A program made the position numbers and the translations under genes. This document shows positions 45,504-52,364 of a DNA stretch of 64,000 nucleotides, in pieces; within the stretch, counting starts at the first letter, position 1; the number at the start of each line of letters is the position of its first letter. The stretch is from Pusillimonas sp. TS35 (GTDB lineage: Bacteria; Pseudomonadota; Gammaproteobacteria; Burkholderiales; Burkholderiaceae_B): the NCBI RefSeq assembly GCF_009857885.1, contig NZ_WWER01000003.1:248001-312000 (forward strand), read 5' to 3'. Under the pieces are notes generated by a model. That model was not told the DNA's origin. It searched no databases and saw only the letters and a list, made by a program, of their open reading frames with translations.

Positions 45504-47302
45504 AACGCCCCCCCCGGCGTAAGCGTGGCGATTGTTTCGTACTCGGCCAGGCTCGCCGGCCGTGTATGGCCCCGGCTATGGGTGGCAACCGGATAGATGA
45601 CCGCTTCGGCAGGGCAAGCCGGGCCGGGCAGCGCAATCGCGCCTCCGCCCAAATTGCAGTATAGGCGCAGGAGGCTGCCGTCTCCCAATACCCAGGCGGC
45701 TGCCACAGCGGCTGGGCCGATAGCGTCAGCACCCGCACTGCGTGCACCCACCAGCCGCGGGACGATGTGCGTATGGCGCACACCCAACAACGCGGCGTAC
45801 AAGGCTCGCCACTCCTGATGCCGAACATGGTCGCCGGCCAGCGCGCGCGAGGCCTCCCACGTTGTCCGTGCATTCGGGTCTGGCACCTCGACCGGCATGG
45901 CGCCATCTTCATGCACCGCGTGTTCCCGGCGCCGGCCGTCGAATACGGCACGAGCGAGTTCCGCATTCTCGAAACTCGTGAAGTACAGAAACGGGGCCGT
46001 GGCGCCGTATTCTTCGCCCATGAATATCAGCGGGATGTGCGGCGCCAGTAACTGCAACGCGATGGCTGCACGCAGCGCGGCGGGCCGGCCAACGCACAGT
46101 GTGGCCAGCCGCTCGCCCAGGGTACGGTTGCCCGTCTGGTCGTGGTTCTGCAGAAAGGACACAAAGGCGGTGGGCGGCAACGACTTGCTGGGCGTACCAC
46201 GTGGGCGCCCGCCACGGAATGGACTGGGCTGGCCTTGATAATCAAAGCCTTCGGCCAGACAACGCGCCAACCTCTGGGCCGGTTCATGCGCGTAGTCGGC
46301 ATAGTAATGGTGCGACTCACCGGTGAGCAGGTGATGCAGGACATGATGCAAGTCGTCGTTCCATTGCGCATCGAAATCATGCCTGAGCAGCCCCGCATCG
46401 TTGTCATCATTCTCGAGCACCAAATGCACATGCCGGCCTGGCTCAATACGCGCGCGCACGAAAGCGGCCATCTCCACCAGCCAGTCCTTGCCAGCAATGG
46501 CGTGCACAGCATCCAGCCGCAAGCCGTCGAAACGGTATTCGCGCAGCCAATAAAGGGCGTTCTCGGCAAAAAATTCGCGCACCTGAGGGCGACGAAAATC
46601 AATGGCTGGCCCCCAAGGGGTATGCACATCATCGCGAAAGAAGTGCGGTGCGTAGGTGTGCAGGTAATTGCCGTCGGGGCCGAAGTGGTTGTACACCACA
46701 TCGAGAAACATCTGTATACCCAAACCGTGCGCGGTATCCACCAATTGGCGCAGATCGTCGGGCGTGCCATAGGCACCGTCGGGCGCGTAGGGCAGCACGC
46801 CGTCATAACCCCAATTACGCGGCCCGGAAAAGTCCGCCACCGGCATCAGCTCAAGCGCTGTCACACCCAGGTCGGCGAGATCCGGCAGGCGCTCCTGCAC
46901 GCCCCGAAATCCACCCAACAAACCTACGTGCACCTCATACAGCACCGTCCGCGGCCAGGGCAAGCCTTGCCAACCGGGGTTCTGCCACGCATAGCCAGAA
47001 GCCGGCACGACACTGGCATCGTGCACATCGCCATCCTGCTGGCGTGAGGCGGGGTCGGGCACATCCAGCGCACCTACGCGAAAACGATAGGTGCTGCCAC
47101 GCGGACAAGCGACTGTGAGCGTGAAGAAGCCATCCCCCTCGGCCACCATCGGCAACGGTGGATGACCATCAAGCACCAGCCCGACCGCGTCACACGCGGG
47201 CGCCCAGAGGCGGAACCGCACCCGCCCATCGGGCAGCAAACTCGGCCCGAATGAATACTCGTCGACAGCACCATGCAGCTGGGCGACCACGGCTGAACTC
47301 AC
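45500..47302 (-). CDS. treZ: Malto-oligosyltrehalose trehalohydrolase TreZ
   Basis: GH13 enzyme of 600 aa that releases trehalose from maltooligosyl-trehalose. N-terminal CBM48-like domain (RVRFRLWAPACDAVGLVLDG), then the catalytic barrel with VLYEVHVGLLGGF, LDVVYNHFGPDGNYL, FDGLRLDAVHAI (nucleophile) and LVLENDDND (acid). The start is uncertain. GTG 47302 (VSSAVVAQLHG) is chosen because it lies just past the glgA stop (47331); the longer frame to 47422 would overlap glgA. No good ribosome binding site is visible. Middle gene of glgA-treZ-treY. Confidence 0.92.
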   Translation of the reverse strand: MSSAVVAQLHGAVDEYSFGPSLLPDGRVRFRLWAPACDAVGLVLDGHPPLPMVAEGDGFFTLTVACPRGSTYRFRVGALDVPDPASRQQDGDVHDASVVPASGYAWQNPGWQGLPWPRTVLYEVHVGLLGGFRGVQERLPDLADLGVTALELMPVADFSGPRNWGYDGVLPYAPDGAYGTPDDLRQLVDTAHGLGIQMFLDVVYNHFGPDGNYLHTYAPHFFRDDVHTPWGPAIDFRRPQVREFFAENALYWLREYRFDGLRLDAVHAIAGKDWLVEMAAFVRARIEPGRHVHLVLENDDNDAGLLRHDFDAQWNDDLHHVLHHLLTGESHHYYADYAHEPAQRLARCLAEGFDYQGQPSPFRGGRPRGTPSKSLPPTAFVSFLQNHDQTGNRTLGERLATLCVGRPAALRAAIALQLLAPHIPLIFMGEEYGATAPFLYFTSFENAELARAVFDGRRREHAVHEDGAMPVEVPDPNARTTWEASRALAGDHVRHQEWRALYAALLGVRHTHIVPRLVGARSAGADAIGPAAVAAAWVLGDGSLLRLYCNLGGGAIALPGPACPAEAVIYPVATHSRGHTRPASLAEYETIATLTPGGAL

Positions 47303-47330
47303 TGCGGGCCGGCGCCGGGCGCCGGCCCGC

Positions 47331-48983
47331 TCAAAAGAGCGTTGAGGCGCCCCGCGGCGTGGTGCTCGAATGATCACCGTTGCCGCGCAACCGTATGGCG
47401 ATGGAGTCTGCGCCGCGGCCACGCTGCGCCTGGCTCGCCGGCACGGCTACCTGCTGCGCCGCGCTCCCCCCCCAGCGGCGCCGTCCGAGCAGGCCGCCAC
47501 GGCGCTCCGGAATACGATCCAGAGCCACATCGGGGCGCAGCGCCTGGTAGGCCATCAGGTATGCGGGCGTGGTTTTGTTCCAACTGAAATCAGCCCGCAT
47601 GCCATTGGCCTGCATCATGCGCCATACCTCGGGGATGCGCCGTAGCGACATGGCACGGCTGACCGCGCGCGCCATGTCGAAAGGCGTCTCGCCGCTGAAC
47701 AAGACGCCGGTCGCGCGGCGCATGGCGCCAGGCGGCAGGCCCGGGCCCGGATCAACGATGGTATCCACCATACCTCCGACGCTGGAGCCAATGGGAACAG
47801 TGCCATAACGCATGGCATACAGCGGGGTCAACCCAAAGGGTTCGAAACGGCTCCCGTGCAGCAGAATATCGGCGCCGGCATGCAGCAAGTGCGATCGCGC
47901 TTCGTCAAAACCCACCCACACGGCGCAACGCCCCGGATAGGCGCTGGCCATGCCGCACAGGCCCGCCTCGATCGCGTGATCTCCCTTGCCCATGATGCAC
48001 ACTTGAAGCTCGGGATGCGTTTCCAGCATCATCGGCACCGCCGGAATGAGCACGTCCGCCATCTTCTGTTCGGTCATTCTGCTGCCGACCGCCATCACAG
48101 TGGCATCGGGCCGTTCGTCGAGCCCGAACGCATGCTGCAGATCGGTCTTGCACAGTGCCTTGTTATCCAACCGATTCAGGCTGAACGCATGGCCATTCAA
48201 ATATCGGTCGGTTTCAGGATCCCACGTCTGCGAATCTATGCCGTTGGCAATAGGCACAATGTCTTCGCGCCGCGACTGCAGCAGCCCCTCCAGGCCGCAA
48301 CCGAATGCTGGCGTCAGGATTTCTCGTGCATAGTTATGGCTGACGACAGTGATCGTATCCGCACTGCGCAGGCCCGCGGCAAGAAAGTTAACCTGCCCAT
48401 ACAGCATAAGGGAAGCGGCCCTCACGGCGCCAATGCCGATCTCCTTCACCACGTCGGCATTGAAGTTGCCCTGGAATGCAATGTTGTGCAGTGTCAGCAC
48501 TGATTTAACGTCGCTCAGCCCCGTGCGACGCATCAGCCAAGGTGCCAGCGCCGTATGCCAATCGTGCGCATGCACAATATGCGGACGCGGCACACCGTCC
48601 AGGCCCCGCGCCACATGTACCGCCGCGTGCGAGAGTGCGGCAAACCGCACATGGTTGTCATCAAACGGCACACCGTCGGCGGACACGTACAGCCCTTCTC
48701 TGTCATACAGAGCATCGTTGCGCAGCAGCAGCACAGGCAGATCCAGCGCCTGGCTGCGCCCCGCCACGAGTGTCGCACGTCCGCCCGGCAAATCATCCAG
48801 CACGGCCACTTCACGCGCGCCCAGCAATTGTCCGATGGCGCCGGGATAGGCGGGAAGCAGCAGCGTAATCGCCACTCCCTCCATCGCAATCCCCTGCGCC
48901 ATGCCGCTCACGGCGTCGCCCAGGCCGCCGGTCTTTGCCAGCGGATATGCTTCAGCACTCACAGCAAGTATGTTCAATGTCAC
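47331..48983 (-). CDS. glgA: Glycogen synthase (ADP-glucose type) GlgA
   Basis: GT5 glucan synthase, 550 aa. N-terminal KTGGLGDAV ADP-glucose-binding motif (residues 17-25), HAHDWHTALAP, and the C-terminal SRFEPFGLTPLYAMRYGTVP with the conserved Glu. The last 65 residues form an Arg/Gly/Ser-rich tail beyond the usual length of about 480. First gene of glgA-treZ-treY, so newly made glucan is probably channelled into trehalose. glgC and glgB are not in the window. A sigma-54 promoter-like site lies about 185 bp upstream. Confidence 0.94.
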   Translation of the reverse strand: MTLNILAVSAEAYPLAKTGGLGDAVSGMAQGIAMEGVAITLLLPAYPGAIGQLLGAREVAVLDDLPGGRATLVAGRSQALDLPVLLLRNDALYDREGLYVSADGVPFDDNHVRFAALSHAAVHVARGLDGVPRPHIVHAHDWHTALAPWLMRRTGLSDVKSVLTLHNIAFQGNFNADVVKEIGIGAVRAASLMLYGQVNFLAAGLRSADTITVVSHNYAREILTPAFGCGLEGLLQSRREDIVPIANGIDSQTWDPETDRYLNGHAFSLNRLDNKALCKTDLQHAFGLDERPDATVMAVGSRMTEQKMADVLIPAVPMMLETHPELQVCIMGKGDHAIEAGLCGMASAYPGRCAVWVGFDEARSHLLHAGADILLHGSRFEPFGLTPLYAMRYGTVPIGSSVGGMVDTIVDPGPGLPPGAMRRATGVLFSGETPFDMARAVSRAMSLRRIPEVWRMMQANGMRADFSWNKTTPAYLMAYQALRPDVALDRIPERRGGLLGRRRWGGSAAQQVAVPASQAQRGRGADSIAIRLRGNGDHSSTTPRGASTLF

Positions 48984-49166
48984 AATCAGTCTCCCATTGA
49001 GCGCGATGCCATGCGATGCTCGTCGCCCCTGGCACCTGCGCGCTGTTCAGCGCCGGACGCATTCTGTGCCGCCCAACACATCCTGTAAAAACTACCGCCC
49101 GTCGTAAAAGCTTTACCGGGCCGGGGAGCCCGCACCCAGGCGACAATGCCCCTGCTTTACTTCAAA

Positions 49167-49182
49167 GCAATATTCGTGCCGA
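49167..49182 (-). promoter_or_regulatory. Candidate sigma-54 promoter of glgA-treZ-treY
   Basis: Minus-strand sequence TCGGCACGAATATTGC, followed by T. Against the consensus TGGCACG-N4-TTGC(A/T), only the first T differs (C); the invariant GG and GC dinucleotides are exactly 12 apart. Predicted start near 49155, giving a leader of about 170 nt to the glgA ATG. Confidence 0.6.
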
Positions 49183-49222
49183 AAAACTCGCGCGCCACAC
49201 AACAATCGAGGCATGCACAGCC

Positions 49223-49238
49223 AGGCATGCGGTTTGCC
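49223..49238 (+). promoter_or_regulatory. Weaker candidate sigma-54 promoter of the Pro-rich gene
   Basis: AGGCATGCGGTTTGCC: GG (49224-49225) and GC (49236-49237) correctly spaced, TTGC perfect, -24 box GGCATG with one change from GGCACG. Predicted start near 49249, 89 nt before the ATG at 49338. Confidence 0.4.
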
Positions 49239-49337
49239 GACAGTCGCGCGCCTGCGGCCGCCCCTTTGCGGTGCAAGCTATTGTTTATGATGCGTTCCGC
49301 TTGCCGGGACGCCGATCAACCACATTACGGAGCGCCC

Positions 49338-49589
49338 ATGACACAGCACTTGAACGGGGCCCAGCGTCCCGGAAGCTGGCGGGCCCACGTACCGGAACCA
49401 CCCGGCTATGATCCGACCACGCCACCGGGACAGACCCCCGAGCGTCCCCCTGAACAGGAGCCGGATTTTCCACCGGAGCGGGATCCCGATATACCGCCTG
49501 AACGCCCTCCGGCGGAAGACCCGGAACGTGATATCAACCTGCCACCCCGCGAACGGCGCGATGACGTACGCGACCCGCGGCGCAGTTGA
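49338..49589 (+). CDS. Small proline-rich acidic/basic protein, function unknown
   Basis: Hypothetical protein of 83 aa, with no signal peptide or membrane segment. From residue 17 it is a run of PPE/PPG units, for example PPGYDPTTPPGQTPERPPEQ, then PPERDPDIPPERPPAEDP, and it ends in a charged tail RDDVRDPRRS. It is rich in Pro, Glu, Asp and Arg and likely disordered. The ATG has CGGAG about 8 nt upstream. I do not recognise a family. Its place between the glgA operon and sigma-54 regulators, with a sigma-54-like site upstream, suggests it belongs to that regulon. The lack of stop codons and the ribosome binding site favour a real gene but do not prove it. Confidence 0.6.
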   Translation: MTQHLNGAQRPGSWRAHVPEPPGYDPTTPPGQTPERPPEQEPDFPPERDPDIPPERPPAEDPERDINLPPRERRDDVRDPRRS

Positions 49590-49654
49590 ACCATGCACGG
49601 GATACCTTCCGTTAATGAACGCGTGAGCGGCGGATGAAAACCGAGATGAACAAC

Positions 49655-50998
49655 CTAGCGGAAATCCGACTCGTCGGTGTCGGTGGATTCGCCGTATTCC
49701 TCGAGCCGGTTGTAGAGTGTCTTGAGACTGATGCCCAGCATCCTGGCGGCGGCCTTCTTGACGCCACCGCATTGCTTGAGCGTAGCCAGGATGAGTTGCC
49801 GGTTGGCCTCTGCCAGCGACGAACCCACCGGCACCATGACATCGGAAGGCCCGTTGGTGGTGTGCATGCTCAACTCGAAAGCGGAAAACTCGCCCTCGAT
49901 GACATTGTCGCTCAGGATGTAGCTGCGATAGACATAGTTACGCAGTTCACGGATATTGCCGGGCCATGCGTGCTTCTTCATGGCAGCCAACGTGGCGGGC
50001 GCAAAGGTTTTTGCAGTCTGGTGCTCGCGATTGAGCTGGCCCAGGAAATGCTCCGCCAGCAGCACCACGTCGTCATCGCGTTCGCGCAAAGGCGGCAATT
50101 CGAGCGGAAAGACACTCAGGCGGTGATAGAGATCCTCGCGCAGGTTGCCGGCAGCGACAGCCTGCTCAGGGTTGCGGTTGGTGGCGGCTACCACACGCAC
50201 ATCGGCAACGGTTTCTTCGTGCGTGCCCACCCGCATGAAGCGGCCGGTTTCCAGCACCCGCAGCAAACGCACCTGCAACTCCATGGACATTTCAGTGATT
50301 TCATCGAGGAAAATGGTGCCGCCCCGGGCTCGCTCGAAGTAGCCTTTGTGCTGCCTGTCGGCGCCCGTGAAACTGCCTTTTTCGTGCCCGAAGAGCTCGC
50401 TCTCGATCAAATTGGGCGAGATCGCGCCGCAGTTGATGGCAATAAAGGGGCCTTCGCTGCGCGGGCTGGCCAAGTGTATCGCCTCGGCGGCCAATTCTTT
50501 GCCTGTACCGCTTTCGCCCACCAGCAAGACCGTGGCCTGCGTGGGCGCCACCTTCTCGATATGCGCGCAGAGCAATTGCATCGCCCGCGAACTACCGATC
50601 ATCTTTGCAAAGCAGTCGCTCGCCCCGACGGCGTCGCGTCCGGGCGTGACGTGCCTGAGCTCCTCCAGAATGCCGCGCAGCCGCCTGAGGCTGACTGGCT
50701 TGAGCAGATAGTCGATCGCCCCGCAGCGCAAGGCTTCGATCGCGCTGTCGACACTGGAATAGCCAGTAATGAACACAACCCGCGTCCCGGGCTGCTCGAC
50801 AGTGCGCCAAAACGCCATACCGTCGCCATCGGGCAGATTCATATCAAGCAGCACCACATCGGGCTTCTGCCGTTCGATCTGGATGCGGGCCTGCCGCACG
50901 CTCCCGGCTTGCGCAGTGGTATAGCCCTCTTCGGTGGCGATGTCCACGATCAGTTCCCTGACCGCGTTGTCATCGTCAACAATCAAAAGATGCGACAT
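49655..50998 (-). CDS. Sigma-54-dependent response regulator (NtrC family)
   Basis: Enhancer-binding protein of 447 aa with the full three-domain plan. Receiver domain 1-118 (IVDDDNAVRELIVD, phospho-acceptor in VVLLDMNLPDGDG, FITGYSSVDSA, LLKPVS). AAA+ domain about 137-370 with Walker A GESGTGKE, the sigma-54 contact loop as GSFTGA (a common variant of GAFTGA), Walker B TIFLDEIT and AATNRN sensor. Fis-type helix-turn-helix about 400-440 (GGVKKAAARMLGISLKTLYNRL). No histidine kinase gene is adjacent, so its partner lies elsewhere. It diverges from a second sigma-54 activator and faces the Pro-rich gene. Confidence 0.93.
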   Translation of the reverse strand: MSHLLIVDDDNAVRELIVDIATEEGYTTAQAGSVRQARIQIERQKPDVVLLDMNLPDGDGMAFWRTVEQPGTRVVFITGYSSVDSAIEALRCGAIDYLLKPVSLRRLRGILEELRHVTPGRDAVGASDCFAKMIGSSRAMQLLCAHIEKVAPTQATVLLVGESGTGKELAAEAIHLASPRSEGPFIAINCGAISPNLIESELFGHEKGSFTGADRQHKGYFERARGGTIFLDEITEMSMELQVRLLRVLETGRFMRVGTHEETVADVRVVAATNRNPEQAVAAGNLREDLYHRLSVFPLELPPLRERDDDVVLLAEHFLGQLNREHQTAKTFAPATLAAMKKHAWPGNIRELRNYVYRSYILSDNVIEGEFSAFELSMHTTNGPSDVMVPVGSSLAEANRQLILATLKQCGGVKKAAARMLGISLKTLYNRLEEYGESTDTDESDFR

Positions 50999-51228
50999 AT
51001 ATCTTTATGCGACAATTTATTACGATCACGTCATGCTTCCCCTGAATGGCGGCAACCCTGTGAAGGCGGGCGCCGGTCGCGTGCGGATACTTTCTACTCC
51101 TTACCCAAGTTGACAGTCCTTCACTATCGTACGCGGTTTCCACGCACCCAAATGAAAGGAATGATTACACCAAATACAAAATATTTTCGCGCTATCCTCA
51201 CAGGGCATTGCCTGGCAGGCCGTCAACC
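50999..51228. other. Divergent intergenic region between two sigma-54 activators
   Basis: 230 bp, with AT-rich ends. No -24/-12 match was found on either strand; sigma-70 elements were not convincing. Confidence 0.4.
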
Positions 51229-52179
51229 ATGAACACCGCCGCCAAGATCCTGGGGCGTTCGCATGCAGCCTATGAGCTGGCACGCGGCATCGTAAAAGCC
51301 GCGCCTACGCAAGCATCGGTATTCATTGTCGGTGAAAGCGGAACCGGCAAGGAAATCGTGGCACGCACCATCCACGAACGCAGCCTGCGCAAGGATGCGC
51401 CGTTCGTGGCCATAAATTGCGGCGCCATCAGCCCCTCGCTGGCCGAAAGCGAGCTGTTCGGCCACGAAAAGGGGAGCTTCACGGGCGCCGCCGCCACCAC
51501 CATGGGCTGCTTCGAACGCGCCCACCCCGGTACGCTGTTTCTTGACGAAATCACGGAAATGCCGCTTTCCATGCAAGTGCTGCTGCTGCGTGTGCTTGAA
51601 AGCGGGTACTACAACCGCGTAGGTGGGTCCGAGCCCTTGCGGGTGGATTTACGCATCATTGCGGCCACCAACCGCGATCCAAAAACGGCGGTGCTCACGG
51701 GCGGCTTCAGGGCCGATCTGCTCTATCGCCTGGCGGTATTCCCGCTGCGCGTGCCCTCGCTGCGCGAACGTAAATCGGACATCCCTTATCTGGCGCAACG
51801 CTTTCTGGATGAACTCAACGAACAGGAAAAAACAGCCAAGACATTCTCCAAATCATCGCTTGAGAACCTGGAGCATCACAACTGGCCGGGCAATATCCGG
51901 GAACTCAAGAACACGATCACCCGAGCGTTTATCCTGGCCGATGACGAATTGCGGATTTCCCCGCTGAGCCCCGAGTTTCAGCCGGGCGAACTGGAGGTCA
52001 AACAGGGTTATCTGAAAATCCCAGTGGGCACGCCCCTGGGCCACGCCCAGCGAGCCGTGATCATGGCAACGCTGGAACATTTCCAGGGCGACAAGCGCCG
52101 CACTGCACACGCACTGGGAATCAGCCCGAAAACTCTTTACAACCGGCTGGAGCGGTTTGACGAGCCCTCCGAGCATTGA
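51229..52179 (+). CDS. Sigma-54 activator without a receiver domain
   Basis: Enhancer-binding protein of 316 aa made only of AAA+ and Fis domains. It starts MNTAAKILGRSHAAYELARG, Walker A GESGTGKE, contact loop GSFTGA, Walker B TLFLDEIT, arginine-finger region ATNRDPKTAV and C-terminal helix-turn-helix GDKRRTAHALGISPKTLYNRL. It lacks any N-terminal sensory domain, so activity must be set by abundance or by a partner, as for PspF-type activators. Close in sequence to the divergent response regulator, so the two may be paralogues. The ATG at 51229 is preferred to an in-frame TTG at 51208. It lies 185 bp upstream of rpoN. Confidence 0.92.
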   Translation: MNTAAKILGRSHAAYELARGIVKAAPTQASVFIVGESGTGKEIVARTIHERSLRKDAPFVAINCGAISPSLAESELFGHEKGSFTGAAATTMGCFERAHPGTLFLDEITEMPLSMQVLLLRVLESGYYNRVGGSEPLRVDLRIIAATNRDPKTAVLTGGFRADLLYRLAVFPLRVPSLRERKSDIPYLAQRFLDELNEQEKTAKTFSKSSLENLEHHNWPGNIRELKNTITRAFILADDELRISPLSPEFQPGELEVKQGYLKIPVGTPLGHAQRAVIMATLEHFQGDKRRTAHALGISPKTLYNRLERFDEPSEH

Positions 52180-52284
52180 GCAATGGAATATTCTTACATC
52201 AGTCGGTAAGTTTTCGCGCCTTGTTGTGCAGCTTGGGCAAGGCATGCCTGCCGGAGAACCGTGTATTGCCGTGCATATCCGAAA

Positions 52285-52301
52285 CTGGCACTGATATTGC
52301 T
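52285..52301 (+). promoter_or_regulatory. Candidate sigma-54 promoter of rpoN
   Basis: CTGGCACTGATATTGCT: -24 box TGGCAC (GG at 52287-52288) and -12 box TTGC (GC at 52299-52300) with exact 12-bp phasing. It differs from TGGCACG-N4-TTGC(A/T) at a single base (T for the seventh G). Predicted start near 52312, about 53 nt before the rpoN GTG. Confidence 0.65.
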
Positions 52302-52364
52302 TCAGTACCATTGGAAGAAAACCCGCACGCGCACCCATTACGAACAGTAAGAAGGGGAATCACG

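Larger units (their letters stand above)
48984..49337. promoter_or_regulatory. Divergent regulatory region between glgA and the Pro-rich gene
   Basis: 354 bp without a gene. It carries two sigma-54-like promoters facing away from each other (minus strand at 49167-49182, plus strand at 49223-49238) and direct AGGCATGC repeats at 49209 and 49223. No sigma-70 promoter was convincing. Confidence 0.55.

Noticed and set aside
49634-51232. 532-codon open frame on the + strand
   Set aside because: Antisense to the sigma-54 response regulator; no recognisable domains.
51278-51292. TGGCACG match inside the receiver-less activator gene as a sigma-54 promoter
   Set aside because: The -12 position reads CATC instead of TTGC and it is within coding sequence.
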